Positions 43,656 to 52,347 of a stretch of DNA of 64,000 nt are shown piece by piece. The stretch covers positions 372,001 to 436,000 of the forward strand of contig NZ_JANRHG010000001.1 in assembly GCF_024733845.1 (NCBI RefSeq), read 5' to 3'. The notes beneath the pieces were generated by a model. The model did not search any database. It saw only the letters and a list, made by a program, of their open reading frames with translations, and was not told the origin of the DNA. Made by a program: the position numbers and the translations under genes. Source of the stretch: Neomoorella sulfitireducens. GTDB taxonomy: Bacteria > Bacillota > DSM-521 > Neomoorellales > Neomoorellaceae. Each line of letters begins with the position of its first letter. Within the stretch, counting starts at the first letter, position 1.

Positions 43656-44804
43656 TTACTTGCCGGCCGGAACGGCCGCCACCAAGGAAGGGGCGATTTG
43701 CGCCCTGAGGACCTGCAGGGCGCGGTCCAGTTGCTCCTGCCGGCCGGCCACCTCGATGTCGGGCTTTAAACCTTCCCCGTCGATAGCCCGGCCGCCGGGG
43801 GTCAGGAAATACGCCGTCGTTAATTTTAAAGCGCCGCCGTTGCTTAGATTAAAAATGGTCTGGACGGCCCCCTTGCCGTAGGTCCGGGTGCCGATGAGGA
43901 GGGCGGCGTGATTGGCCTGCAGGGCCCCGGCCAGGACCTCCGCCGCGCTGGCCGTGTCCCGGTCCACCAGGATCACCACGGGGAGGTCCTGTCCCGGTCC
44001 CCGGGATTGGAGAAGGGTAACCTTATTATCCCGGCCCAGCAGCTGTACTACAGGTTTGCCGGGTAGCAAAAACAGGGACGCCGTCTCCAGGGCGGCATCC
44101 AGGTAGCCGCCCGGATTGCCCCGGAGGTCCAGAATCAGGCCCCGCGCACCCCGGTCTTCCAGCCATGCCAATGCCGCCTCCATCTCTTCAGGCGCCCAGT
44201 AAGGGAAGGAACGCAGGTAAAGATAGCCCACCTGCCCGGCAAACAGGTGAACGCCGGTCACCGGCGGCCGGATTACCTCCCGGCGCAGGTAATAGCTCCG
44301 GCGCGCGGAACTGCCGGGGAGGGTAACCGTCATCTCCACATAGGTCCCCGCCGTTCCCTCCAGCAGCCGGCCTATCTCCTCCAGGGATAGGCCCGTAACC
44401 GGACGGCCGTCCACGGCCACCAGCACCGACCCGGGCTTGACCCCCGCGCGGGCCGCCGGCGAACCGGGCACTATCTCTTTAAGCACTATCTGCCCTTCGA
44501 CTTCCTGAAAGACAACCCCCACACCCGTATATTCTTCATTCAATGAAGAAGTAAAAAAGGGTAAATCTCCCGGTGCTATGTATTCACCGTAAGGGTCGCC
44601 CAGGGAATCCACCAGGCCCCGGACTGCCCCGGCCTCCAGGGCCTCGCGGTCCAGAAAACCGGGGTAATTTTTTTCCGCCAGGTCATACACCTCGTCCAGG
44701 AGGGACCAGCCCGGCGTCGCGGCCCCCGCCGCAGCCAGGCGGCCCAGGAAAAAGGCAAAAAAGAAAGCCAGGAAAAATACACGCCGCCGCGTCTTCGGCA
44801 CCAT
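43656..44804 (-). CDS. C-terminal processing peptidase, S41 family
   Basis: 382 residues. Signal peptide (hydrophobic core VFFLAFFFAFFLGRLAAA), PDZ domain (about 80-160; VKPGSVLVAVDGRPVTGLS), S41 protease domain with LILDLRGNPGGYL, the catalytic Ser in VDRDTASAAEVLAGAL and Lys in TYGKGAVQTIF. Processes secreted or membrane proteins at their C-terminus. Between the hydroxyacid oxidase and the toxin-antitoxin region. Confidence 0.93.
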   Translation of the reverse strand: MVPKTRRRVFFLAFFFAFFLGRLAAAGAATPGWSLLDEVYDLAEKNYPGFLDREALEAGAVRGLVDSLGDPYGEYIAPGDLPFFTSSLNEEYTGVGVVFQEVEGQIVLKEIVPGSPAARAGVKPGSVLVAVDGRPVTGLSLEEIGRLLEGTAGTYVEMTVTLPGSSARRSYYLRREVIRPPVTGVHLFAGQVGYLYLRSFPYWAPEEMEAALAWLEDRGARGLILDLRGNPGGYLDAALETASLFLLPGKPVVQLLGRDNKVTLLQSRGPGQDLPVVILVDRDTASAAEVLAGALQANHAALLIGTRTYGKGAVQTIFNLSNGGALKLTTAYFLTPGGRAIDGEGLKPDIEVAGRQEQLDRALQVLRAQIAPSLVAAVPAGK

Positions 44805-44944
44805 AAATCCCTTCCCCTCTCCAGTTTGATGATTATTAACGATTCGTTACCAGAGGGGCCATTTCCTGCCGCCCCCCGGCTCCCGTTGATTTTTCTGCCA
44901 GATAATGCTAGTATAATGGCGAGAGCTAATGGCAGGTGAAAAAA

Positions 44945-45265
44945 ATGATGGCTGATAAAGACCTTGCTATTGCCAGAGAAGTAAAAAAACGTCTTACCGG
45001 TAAAATCCCCATATATGAAGTAAGGTTGTTCGGATCTCGCGCGCGCGGGCAAGCCACTCCAGAATCAGACCTCGACCTTTACCTGGAAACCGGAGCCCTC
45101 TCCCGGCAACAAAGACGTTTGATAAGTGATGTAGCATGGGAAGTCGGGTTTGAAAACAATGTCGTCATCGTGCCCCTGGCAGTTACCCGTAATGAAGTAC
45201 AAAACGGGCATTTTGCCCATTCCTACCTCTACCGTTCTATAAAAAATGAAGGGATTAAGGTATGA
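44945..45265 (+). CDS. MNT-type nucleotidyltransferase (antitoxin of a MNT/HEPN pair)
   Basis: 106 residues from ATG at 44945, which follows AGGTG by about six bases; the GTG at 44936 lies within that ribosome site. Signature VRLFGSRARGQATPESDLDL with the two catalytic aspartates. Such proteins act as antitoxins by AMPylating the HEPN ribonuclease. The stop overlaps the start of a HEPN-like gene by ATGA, which shows the usual module order. Confidence 0.87.
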   Translation: MMADKDLAIAREVKKRLTGKIPIYEVRLFGSRARGQATPESDLDLYLETGALSRQQRRLISDVAWEVGFENNVVIVPLAVTRNEVQNGHFAHSYLYRSIKNEGIKV

Positions 45266-45361
45266 AAGAAAACAAGCACAAACGCAGCTTGATTGAATAC
45301 CGGCTAAAAGTATATCCGGGCCGTCCAGGGCTACCTGATTGAAAAAGGTTTTGCTGAGTAA
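45262..45361 (+). pseudogene. Degenerate HEPN-domain toxin gene
   Basis: From the ATG that overlaps the MNT stop, the frame reads MKENKHKRSLIEYRLK, a typical HEPN N-terminus, then shifts: a different frame continues KYIRAVQGYLIEKGFAE to a TAA at 45359-45361, which looks like a HEPN C-terminus. Only about 33 codons are left of a usual 120-130, so the centre including the catalytic RX4-6H motif has been lost. The antitoxin gene next to it is intact. Confidence 0.7.
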
Positions 45362-45362
45362 A

Positions 45363-47096
45363 TTACTTCTCTACCCGGGCGCCGAAGCGCTGCACCAGGA
45401 TGTCCCGGACGGCCGCCACGTCGGCGGCGGTAAAAGTACCGGGATCGCGCCCCATCTCCACGGCGTAGGCCGCCGCCACCCCGGCGGCGTCCCCCAGGAC
45501 GCACTGGTTGGGCAGCACCCGCAGTTCCGCCCAGGCCAGGGAAGAAATGCCGGCCGCGTAACCGGGGATGAGCAAATTGGGCACCGGGCGGCTGAAAAGG
45601 GTGTTAAAGGGGATATAAACCGGGTTCCGGGGCCATCCCTCCGGGCCCGGGGCGGTGTGGGGATAGTCGGGCCGCAGGAAAGGCGTCACCGGCCAGCGGT
45701 AGCGGCCGTCTTCGCCTTTTAAATCTTCGAAGTGATAGGCATTGATGTCCTGCCAGTAAAACCCCAGGCCGATACGGTTGACATAATTCCCCAGGTCATG
45801 GCCGTCGGCCGGCCCGGGGCCGGCAAGGTGGGTGGCCGTGGTGGTCAGGGCGTAATTGCCGTCTTCCGTCCCCGGCCCTGCCAGCCGTGGGTCCACGACG
45901 GTATGAACCGTTTCCCGCAGGTAAAGCATCCCGCCGGTAACGGGCCGGCCCTCCTCATCCAGCACCAGTTCCGCATTGTGGAAGCCGTCGAAGCGGCGCA
46001 GGGCCTGAATAAAATCGGGGTTTACCAGCATCTCCCGGGCCCTTTGCCAGGCCGTATCCGTGTCCAGGGCCCCCGGCGCCATGTCGCGGGGACAGGTATC
46101 GCTCCGGAGGTCGCGGCCATTGGCGCGGCCGTCGACGTTAAAGATAAGCAGGGCGTTGACCCACCACTCCGGGCTGCCCTGACCGTCCTGGACGGCATTG
46201 AGGGGCTTTAAAGCAAAGCCGCGGGGGCCGTACTCATCGTTAAAGCCGGTAACCACCGGGTCGTTTATGTAAACTTCCCTGCCGCCGTAGGCACCCCAGG
46301 TGCCCCTTTCCCGGCGGAAAACCATATCGCCGTACTGGCCGGGCCGCACCCCGCGCACCTTGAACATCAGGGTGGACGCCTGCTGGCGCGGGCGCAGCAC
46401 CGGGACATAATCATCATCAGGGCCGCCGGCCCTATCCTTAAAATGAACAAAATCCGCCGCCAGAAATTCCTCCGGCCAATCCTGCCGGCCCACCGTTATG
46501 CCGGCACGGCCCAGGCGGCTGAGCCTGCCGTCTTCCGAGGCGTCGATAAAAACGGCCGCTGCCAGTACCAGGCGCTCCTCACCCCAAACGACCGTCCCGC
46601 CGGCATCCCGCTCCAGCCCCCGCAGGCTCATCTCTTTAAGGCGCCCGCGCCCGTCCTTCCGCACGGCGGTTATATCCATGGCCCAGTATGTTTTAAGGTT
46701 AGGCAATCGCCCCAGATCGGCGGCAATCTGGGCCGCCAGGTCGTCCGGGCGGTAAAAGGGTCCCACGGCATCAAACCAGTGGGCGAAAGACCCCCCCTGG
46801 ACCAGCCGTCCGTCCCGGGACCAGTAGCGCACGTCCCAGAAGTTCTGCCCGCCCACCGTGGCCAGGCCGCCGTACTCGCGTTCGGGGTAGGGGACCACCA
46901 GGGCCACCGTCCGGCCCGGCGCCGCGACCGCGGCCTTCCAGGCCGCGGCGCAGCCCGCAAGGCCGCCGCCGTAGACGACGACATCCGCCCGCGTATAGGG
47001 CGCCGCCAGGGGCCAGACCGGCGGGCGGCTCCCGGCCCCGGATAAAGTAAACATAAAAAATAACCCTGCCAAAAGTAACAGCAACCGTTTGGCCAT
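45363..47096 (-). CDS. Exported FAD-dependent oxidoreductase
   Basis: 577 residues. N-terminal signal peptide (KRLLLLLAGLFFMFTLSGAG), FAD Rossmann motif ADVVVYGGGLAGCAAAWKAA, ERLVLAAAVFIDASEDGRLSRL, and C-terminal FAD contact CVLGDAAGVAAAYAVE. Belongs to the FAD_oxidored group of unknown substrate, related to xanthan- and polysaccharide-associated proteins. The stop codon abuts the HEPN remnant on the opposite strand, so the deletion there ran up to the gene end. Confidence 0.8.
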   Translation of the reverse strand: MAKRLLLLLAGLFFMFTLSGAGSRPPVWPLAAPYTRADVVVYGGGLAGCAAAWKAAVAAPGRTVALVVPYPEREYGGLATVGGQNFWDVRYWSRDGRLVQGGSFAHWFDAVGPFYRPDDLAAQIAADLGRLPNLKTYWAMDITAVRKDGRGRLKEMSLRGLERDAGGTVVWGEERLVLAAAVFIDASEDGRLSRLGRAGITVGRQDWPEEFLAADFVHFKDRAGGPDDDYVPVLRPRQQASTLMFKVRGVRPGQYGDMVFRRERGTWGAYGGREVYINDPVVTGFNDEYGPRGFALKPLNAVQDGQGSPEWWVNALLIFNVDGRANGRDLRSDTCPRDMAPGALDTDTAWQRAREMLVNPDFIQALRRFDGFHNAELVLDEEGRPVTGGMLYLRETVHTVVDPRLAGPGTEDGNYALTTTATHLAGPGPADGHDLGNYVNRIGLGFYWQDINAYHFEDLKGEDGRYRWPVTPFLRPDYPHTAPGPEGWPRNPVYIPFNTLFSRPVPNLLIPGYAAGISSLAWAELRVLPNQCVLGDAAGVAAAYAVEMGRDPGTFTAADVAAVRDILVQRFGARVEK

Positions 47097-47301
47097 CAGC
47101 TTATTCCCACTGGATTTTTTCTTTAAACCGGGGCCCAGCAGGGACCCGCATTCCTTGTGACCCTAATTTTACTGGAATTAACCACTTTAAGCAATAAAAT
47201 AAGAAATACTCTCCCCGGAATTATAAGAAAGCCATCATGCGAAAAATTCCTGATCGCAAAAAATCCTTGCTTTAAGCCGGAAATTGTAGTGTAATTTTTT
47301 T

Positions 47302-48789
47302 ATGAGTGATTTAGTTACCCGCTCTCAGGAGGTTCTCCGGCATATGTTTGCTCCAAATACCTTCCAGCAAATCTACCACCAGAACAGCGACCTGCTTATC
47401 TACCATGATTTAACCCGCGACCCCGTCGTCGCCGCCTTCCTTGAAATCTGCCGCCTGCTTGGCGAAAGTGACAAGGACGCGAAAACGGCCGGCATGGCCG
47501 TCGCCGCTGGCCGGGCAGTGACAGGCTCCGGTAGCGTCCCGGGCGCTGTTGCCGTGAGCGACAAAGCGGCGCCCGGCGGGGAGCTGGCCGCCGCCTGCCG
47601 CCGCTTTTTCCGGCTGCTGGCGGGGCACACCGAGCTTTACCAGGGGCCCTATGCCGGCGACCCCTGGCAGAGCTACCTCCTCGACCGCATTCTCGAAGCG
47701 GAAAATACCTTCACCCTCAAGGCCGGGCAGCAGGGGTGGGATAGCACGGGGCCAGCCCTTAAAGACGCCGCCCGGCAGGACCTGCGCAACCTCCAGGCCC
47801 TGGCCGGCCTTGCCCCGGCCGCCTACAGGGCCGCCCTGGCCCTGCTGGAATGTCCCCTTCCCGTCCCCGACTGGAACGGCCTCCGGCCCTTTAAAGCTGG
47901 CGGGCCCCTCCCGCCGCCGCAGGCGCCCCGCCTGGAACTCAAGAAAAAACTTCTGGAAACCGGTGACTGGGGAGAGGAAGGCATAGAGCTCCTGGCCGGC
48001 TACCACCGTACCTGGGGTACGGGCGTCTTCAGCACGTACTGGGCCTTCCGCTGGGAACGCGGCCCGGCGGGAGGGAGGCTTGCTGGAATCGAACACCCCG
48101 ACCCCATCAGGCTTTCCGACCTTGTAGGGTATGAGGCCGAGCGGGGCGAAGTCGTCCGCAACACCGAGAAGTTCCTCAAGGGGCTCCCGGCTGTCAACAT
48201 CCTCCTCTACGGCGCCCGGGGTACCGGCAAGTCATCGACGGTCAAGGCCCTCCTGCACGCTTACGGTTCCCGGGGCCTCAGGCTTGTGGAGCTGCCCAAA
48301 AGATTCTTAAGCGACTACCAGGAGATACTAAAAATCCTCGCCCCCCGGCCGCAGAAGTTTATCATCTTTATCGACGACCTTTCCTTTGAAGAGGACGAGG
48401 TGGAATATAAGGAACTAAAGGGCCTGCTGGAAGGAAGCCTCCAGGTGCGGCCGGCCAACGTCCTGGTCTACGCTACCTCCAACCGCCGCCACCTGGTGAA
48501 AGAATTCTTCGCCGACCGCGCGTCGAATGCTACCGGCGAAGTGCGCCTGCAGGACACCGTCCAGGAGAAGCTCTCCCTGGCGGAGCGCTTCGGCCTGACG
48601 GTCATCTTCCCCAGCCCGGACCAGGAGCAGTACCTGGCCATCGTCAGCGAGCTGGCCCGTAAAGCCGGCCTAACAATGGAACCAGCCGAACTGCGCCGCC
48701 GCGCCCTGCAGTGGGCCCTCTACCAGAACGGCGCGTCCGGCCGCACCGCCCGGCAGTTCGTGGACTACCTCCGGGGGGAACTGGGATAA
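47302..48789 (+). CDS. DUF815-family AAA+ ATPase
   Basis: 495 residues. N-terminal poorly conserved half, then Walker A LLYGARGTGKSSTVKALLHA near residue 300, Walker B FIIFIDDLSFEEDE, sensor 1 VLVYATSNRRHL. DUF815 ATPases are widespread in Firmicutes with unknown role. The preceding ribosome site is weak (ATG after a T-rich stretch). It lies upstream of an Rpn-like nuclease gene in the same direction. Confidence 0.85.
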   Translation: MSDLVTRSQEVLRHMFAPNTFQQIYHQNSDLLIYHDLTRDPVVAAFLEICRLLGESDKDAKTAGMAVAAGRAVTGSGSVPGAVAVSDKAAPGGELAAACRRFFRLLAGHTELYQGPYAGDPWQSYLLDRILEAENTFTLKAGQQGWDSTGPALKDAARQDLRNLQALAGLAPAAYRAALALLECPLPVPDWNGLRPFKAGGPLPPPQAPRLELKKKLLETGDWGEEGIELLAGYHRTWGTGVFSTYWAFRWERGPAGGRLAGIEHPDPIRLSDLVGYEAERGEVVRNTEKFLKGLPAVNILLYGARGTGKSSTVKALLHAYGSRGLRLVELPKRFLSDYQEILKILAPRPQKFIIFIDDLSFEEDEVEYKELKGLLEGSLQVRPANVLVYATSNRRHLVKEFFADRASNATGEVRLQDTVQEKLSLAERFGLTVIFPSPDQEQYLAIVSELARKAGLTMEPAELRRRALQWALYQNGASGRTARQFVDYLRGELG

Positions 48790-48856
48790 TGCTTACCAGC
48801 CCGCCTTGCAACCCGTGGGGCAAGCCTGCATCCACAAAAACGGCAAACCCGAAACC

Positions 48857-48885
48857 TTACTTTATCCGGGCTGCTGTGATATAAT
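48857..48885 (+). promoter_or_regulatory. Possible promoter of the Rpn-like gene
   Basis: TATAAT at 48880-48885 and a weak TTACTT at 48857-48862, spaced by 17 bases. The transcription start would fall about 20 bases before the TTG start. Confidence 0.5.
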
Positions 48886-48910
48886 ATTTCCAGCGAGAGG
48901 GAGTGGAGAA

Positions 48911-49927
48911 TTGCCCAACAAGCAATGGCACCCGGTCTTTGTGACAGCTTTAAAGGAGGCGTTGGTTGACGCCCCGCCGGGCCAGGTGGAAATCCAGGCG
49001 GAAGTAGCCCTTTCCTCCCGGCCGTTGGACGTTGATGTAATCATTATTAAGAAGAAGGCCGACATTGCCCTCAACCATCCAGTAGCGAGGGTGTTCCGCA
49101 GGTATAACCTCTTTGAGTTTAAGTCGCCTGTAGATTACCTCGAAGCTAACGACTTTGACAAAGGCCTGGCCCTGGTACGGCTGTATAAAGTAATCGAGCA
49201 CCCTGAAGCGCTGCTGCTGGATGACTTTACCCTCACTCTGGTCAGCAGCAGTCACCCCCGCGCTATGATGGAGATGCTCAATGCCAGGCAGCTCAAGGTA
49301 CAGGCAGGCGTCCCGGCGGCCGGAATTTATCAGGTTAAAGGCGAAATGTTTGTCGTGCAGGTGGTGGTCATCAACGAGCTGGAGGACCCGGAAGTCCTTT
49401 ATCCCTTTGCTCCCTTTATAACCGGGCAGCGGCGTAAAGAGACGCAGGCCACCGTTCTTTTGCTAAAAAAGTTCCTCCAGGATCCGTCTAACCCTTACAG
49501 GAAGGACCTGGCGGAATTCACCATTGAGAATGAGCTGGTATTGCCCGAAGAAATGGAGGAGGTGCAGCAGATAATGTATTCGCCTGAAGAAAGGCAGAGG
49601 ATGAAAGAAATCTTTAATAAATCACCCATAATGCAGGAATGGCTCAAGGAATGGTCCGAGCAGGCCAAAATTGAGGGCCTGGCCAAAGGCCGGGCGGAAG
49701 GCGCCCGGGAAGGTAAAATCGAAAAGGCCCAGGATGCCATTTGCACCTATCTAAAAATAAAATATGCTCCCCTTGCTCCTGAATGGCTGGCAAAAGTGAG
49801 GGAGATTAACAACCTGGAACTCCTTGATGCCATGCTGGTTCGCCTTTTCCAGGCAGCTACCAAAGAAGAAGCCCAGGCTGTCATCGCGCAGGCGTTGGAA
49901 AAAGCGAATGTTTCTTCTTCCACATAA
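48911..49927 (+). CDS. Rpn/PD-(D/E)XK nuclease-like protein
   Basis: 338 residues from TTG at 48911, which follows GGAGTGGAG; a reading frame opening at 48806 would begin before the -10 box. The PD-(D/E)XK-like core is seen in LDVDVIIIKK followed by NLFEFKSPVDYLEAND. A coiled, charged segment (EGLAKGRAEGAREGKIEKAQ) comes near residue 265, a common C-terminal linker of transposase-derived Rpn-type nucleases. No terminal repeats of a transposon were seen. Confidence 0.7.
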   Translation: MPNKQWHPVFVTALKEALVDAPPGQVEIQAEVALSSRPLDVDVIIIKKKADIALNHPVARVFRRYNLFEFKSPVDYLEANDFDKGLALVRLYKVIEHPEALLLDDFTLTLVSSSHPRAMMEMLNARQLKVQAGVPAAGIYQVKGEMFVVQVVVINELEDPEVLYPFAPFITGQRRKETQATVLLLKKFLQDPSNPYRKDLAEFTIENELVLPEEMEEVQQIMYSPEERQRMKEIFNKSPIMQEWLKEWSEQAKIEGLAKGRAEGAREGKIEKAQDAICTYLKIKYAPLAPEWLAKVREINNLELLDAMLVRLFQAATKEEAQAVIAQALEKANVSSST

Positions 49928-49961
49928 AGTTTGTTGCAGCATTACCGGCGCACTTCTTTTT

Positions 49962-50017
49962 GTAAGCGTAAAATAACCCCCACCTTGCACCTGAGGTGGA
50001 GGTTGCTTTACGCTTAC
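49962..50017. repeat. Dispersed hairpin repeat, left copy
   Basis: An outer inverted repeat GTAAGCGTAAA/TTTACGCTTAC encloses an inner hairpin AACC-CCACCT/AGGTGG-GGTT. The inner part aligns with a hairpin at 51046-51070 (common AAATAA, CCCC, CCT, GCAC, AGG). The two lie on either side of the MNT/HEPN pair at 50.03-50.90 kb. Confidence 0.65.
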
Positions 50018-50032
50018 GACATTTCTACCCCC

Positions 50033-50562
50033 TTATCCCTCGCTACTGCTGTCGAGGCCGAGAAAACGGCGCATTTTCAGGGTGAAAAAATAAAGGTCCT
50101 TTTTAAAACTTGAAGCCAGTTCCGGCAATCCTTCCAGGAGCTGGCGAATCTTTGCCGGGTCCAGGTTAAAACCATAAATATTGCGGAAATCATGCCTGAA
50201 GGCCCGGAGTTCATCCAGTTTCCGGGCCGTATCATTGTCCAGCAACGCCGGGCGTAAGCCCGGCACTTCCAGGGTCATTTGGTCCAGTAACTCTTTATGC
50301 CACTGCTCATCGTCAAGTACTGAGCAATCAATATCCCGTGCTATAATTCTAAAAATCTTTTCTATAGCCGTATAATAATCATGTAGAATAGAACCTATAA
50401 CCCGCAGGGAGGCTTCATCGCCAAGGCTGAACCCCCCCCAGGGAATCGGCCTGAATCCTGGGGGAATAAATTGTGCCGCGCCAGTTCTCTTTCCAGCTTT
50501 TCCAGGTTGGCCACTTCTTTATTAATGCGGGCTTCCAGCAGGAGGTATTTCTCAGGGATCAA
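50033..50562 (-). pseudogene. HepT-like HEPN ribonuclease toxin, frameshifted at an 8-G run
   Basis: From TTG at 50562 (overlapping the MNT stop), the frame reads PEKYLLLEARINKEVANLEK, a HepT N-terminus, up to a run of eight G on the coding strand (50432-50439). A second frame then continues FSLGDEASLRVIGSILHDYY to the stop at 50033. It contains the HEPN active motif ELRAFRHDFRNIYGF. One added G (G9) would restore a single frame of about 176 residues. The gene is either inactivated, phase variable through the G run, or carries a sequencing error. Confidence 0.8.
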
Positions 50563-50903
50563 ATTTTCACTCCTTCCCGGGAGACTTCTTCCAGTAAAGA
50601 CGGCAGGGCGTCCTCCTCGCACACAATACTAATCTCAAAAGGCGCGGCCAGGCGCCCGGCCCGGGCCAGCATCTGCCAGTAGGGCCCTGTAAAGCCCTTG
50701 ATAAAGAGATCAATATCGGACCCTTCCCGGAAATCGCCCCGGGCCAGGGAACCGTAGAGGAAAAATTCCTGCACGCCGTAAGTGTCCCGCAGGAAGGAAG
50801 CCACCTGCCGGGCCTTCTGCCAGGCCAGGGCCCGGCGCTTATCCAGCTCTTCCTGTCGTTTCATGTCAAGAAGCCGCTTTATGCGGGCAAATTCTTCTGT
50901 CAT
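50559..50903 (-). CDS. MNT-type nucleotidyltransferase (antitoxin partner of HepT)
   Basis: 114 residues. The catalytic motif FFLYGSLARGDFREGSDIDL has Asp pairs for metal binding, preceded by a helix with many charged residues. As in other MNT/HEPN modules, it should neutralise its HEPN partner by adenylylation. Its stop overlaps the start of the frameshifted hepT gene. Confidence 0.85.
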   Translation of the reverse strand: MTEEFARIKRLLDMKRQEELDKRRALAWQKARQVASFLRDTYGVQEFFLYGSLARGDFREGSDIDLFIKGFTGPYWQMLARAGRLAAPFEISIVCEEDALPSLLEEVSREGVKI

Positions 50904-51039
50904 GACATCCTCTCCCGAGAGTTCCTTAAAGATCCATAAATCGGGCAGGCCTTCTGGTTGCGGTCGGTCACCGGGCAGTGCCGCCGATATACCACGTGAC
51001 TATCTCCCGATAATCTTACGGCAACCCTGGGCAAGGCTT

Positions 51040-51072
51040 AAAATAATCCCCGCCTGCACAAGGCGGGGATGT
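51040..51072. repeat. Dispersed hairpin repeat, right copy
   Basis: A perfect 10-bp stem ATCCCCGCCT/AGGCGGGGAT with loop GCACA (stem at 51046-51070), preceded by AAATAA. It aligns with the hairpin core at 49971-50004. The two could be bounds of an inserted cassette or only copies of a genome-wide repeat. Confidence 0.65.
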
Positions 51073-51144
51073 TAATCAGCTTATATATCAATCCTCCAGT
51101 ACCGCTACCTGGTATTATTCGAGTCTCCTGTCTGCCCGTCATTA

Positions 51145-52203
51145 CTACATTGCCCACGGCTTCTCCAGGGCCAGCTTGTAGTAGGCGTGGTCGAGGACCA
51201 GCTGCAGAAGCTTCTGCCGGGCATCGGCCAGGCTCTTTTCGGCCTCCAGGACTTCGTTTTTTGTCGCCATGCCCAGCTCGTATTTAAGCTGTGTCACCCG
51301 CAAGTTTTCTTCCGCGAGGCTTACGTTGCCCTGCACGGTGCTGTAATTTTCTTCATAAGCCTTTACGGAGTTGTAGAGAGTGCGCACCGCTTCTTTTACC
51401 TGCTTTTTAACCGAGCTGGCCTGTAGTTTTGCTATCTCTATATCTTCATCACTGATGTCATTGCTCCAGCCTTCTAGATCCTCTTGCAGGCGCGCCCCTT
51501 CTACCGCCGCCACCACGGTCGGGCTCTCCTCCAGGGCCAAACCCTGCTGTACTGCCAGGTCGCCTGCATAGGGGCTAAACTCCACCGTGCTCACCAGAGA
51601 AGGCCGTACGCTCTCAGGCAGTCCGACAAGCAGGTTGAGGTCGATGTAGGCTTTGTCCAGACTGTCTCGGGCTGCAGTAAGGGCGGCCCTGCTGGAAGCA
51701 AGCTGCAGCTCCAGCCCCTTTAGCGCCTGCCTGCTGATGAGGCCAAGGTCGAAGCTCAGGCGGCCGTTATTTAACTTCTGCTCATCGCTGGCCACGGCAA
51801 GCTCAGCCAGCTTTACCTGTCCTTCCTGCTTCAAGACATTATAATAGGCCTTGTGGACGGCCAGGACCACACCGTCCGCCGCCGCCGCGTATTTTTTCTT
51901 TGCTATTTCATAATTAAGACTGGCCTGCTCCCTGTTAACGTAATATTGTTCCACACCCGGGGTATATTCTACAGCCCAATTAGAGTTGAACCTTACCAGG
52001 GCGTAGGCGGCGCTGTCTTTCGCATCCTCGCTCTGCTGCAGCTGCAACACGCTTATTTTCAGGCTTTCACTTCTAAGAAGGGCTTTCTTCACCGCGTCGT
52101 CCAGGGTGAGCTCCAGGCTTTCGTTATCTCCCGCCCGGGCAGGTACCGCTGCAGCTAAAAGAAAGATAAAAATTAACAGCAACATTACCGGCGTCCGGCG
52201 CAT
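51145..52203 (-). CDS. TolC-family outer-membrane-efflux-like protein
   Basis: 352 residues from ATG at 52203, which follows GGAAGTGGG. Signal peptide (PVMLLLIFIFLLAAAVPARA), then two long coiled-coil hairpin repeats of the OEP family: LTLDDAVKKALLRSESLKIS and LKYELGMATKNEVLEAEKSL, each with the VGLP- and GMAT-type turns. TolC proteins span the outer membrane in diderms; the rest of the window suggests a monoderm, where such proteins may be anchored in the wall. Partners (MacA/HlyD) are not visible. Confidence 0.85.
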   Translation of the reverse strand: MRRTPVMLLLIFIFLLAAAVPARAGDNESLELTLDDAVKKALLRSESLKISVLQLQQSEDAKDSAAYALVRFNSNWAVEYTPGVEQYYVNREQASLNYEIAKKKYAAAADGVVLAVHKAYYNVLKQEGQVKLAELAVASDEQKLNNGRLSFDLGLISRQALKGLELQLASSRAALTAARDSLDKAYIDLNLLVGLPESVRPSLVSTVEFSPYAGDLAVQQGLALEESPTVVAAVEGARLQEDLEGWSNDISDEDIEIAKLQASSVKKQVKEAVRTLYNSVKAYEENYSTVQGNVSLAEENLRVTQLKYELGMATKNEVLEAEKSLADARQKLLQLVLDHAYYKLALEKPWAM

Positions 52204-52293
52204 TGTCCCACTTCCCGTCCTATAGTTCAAACTGCATTTTTAGTCTAAATTATCACGGCACGCCCTGTCAATAAAAATAAGCTAAGAATAAGC

Positions 52294-52331
52294 TAAAAAT
52301 TAACTGGGCCCGGGGGTTAGCCCGGGCCCAG
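52294..52331 (-). terminator. Terminator of the stalk-domain surface protein
   Basis: An 11-bp stem CTGGGCCCGGG/CCCGGGCCCAG is followed on the minus strand by TTAATTTTTAG. It lies 17 bases after the stop of the surface-protein gene and upstream of the tolC-like gene. Confidence 0.87.
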
Positions 52332-52347
52332 CAGGAAATTTACTATT

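Noticed and set aside
49962-51072. A two-repeat CRISPR array
   Set aside because: Only two copies, about 1 kb apart with genes between; no regular spacer, no cas genes nearby.
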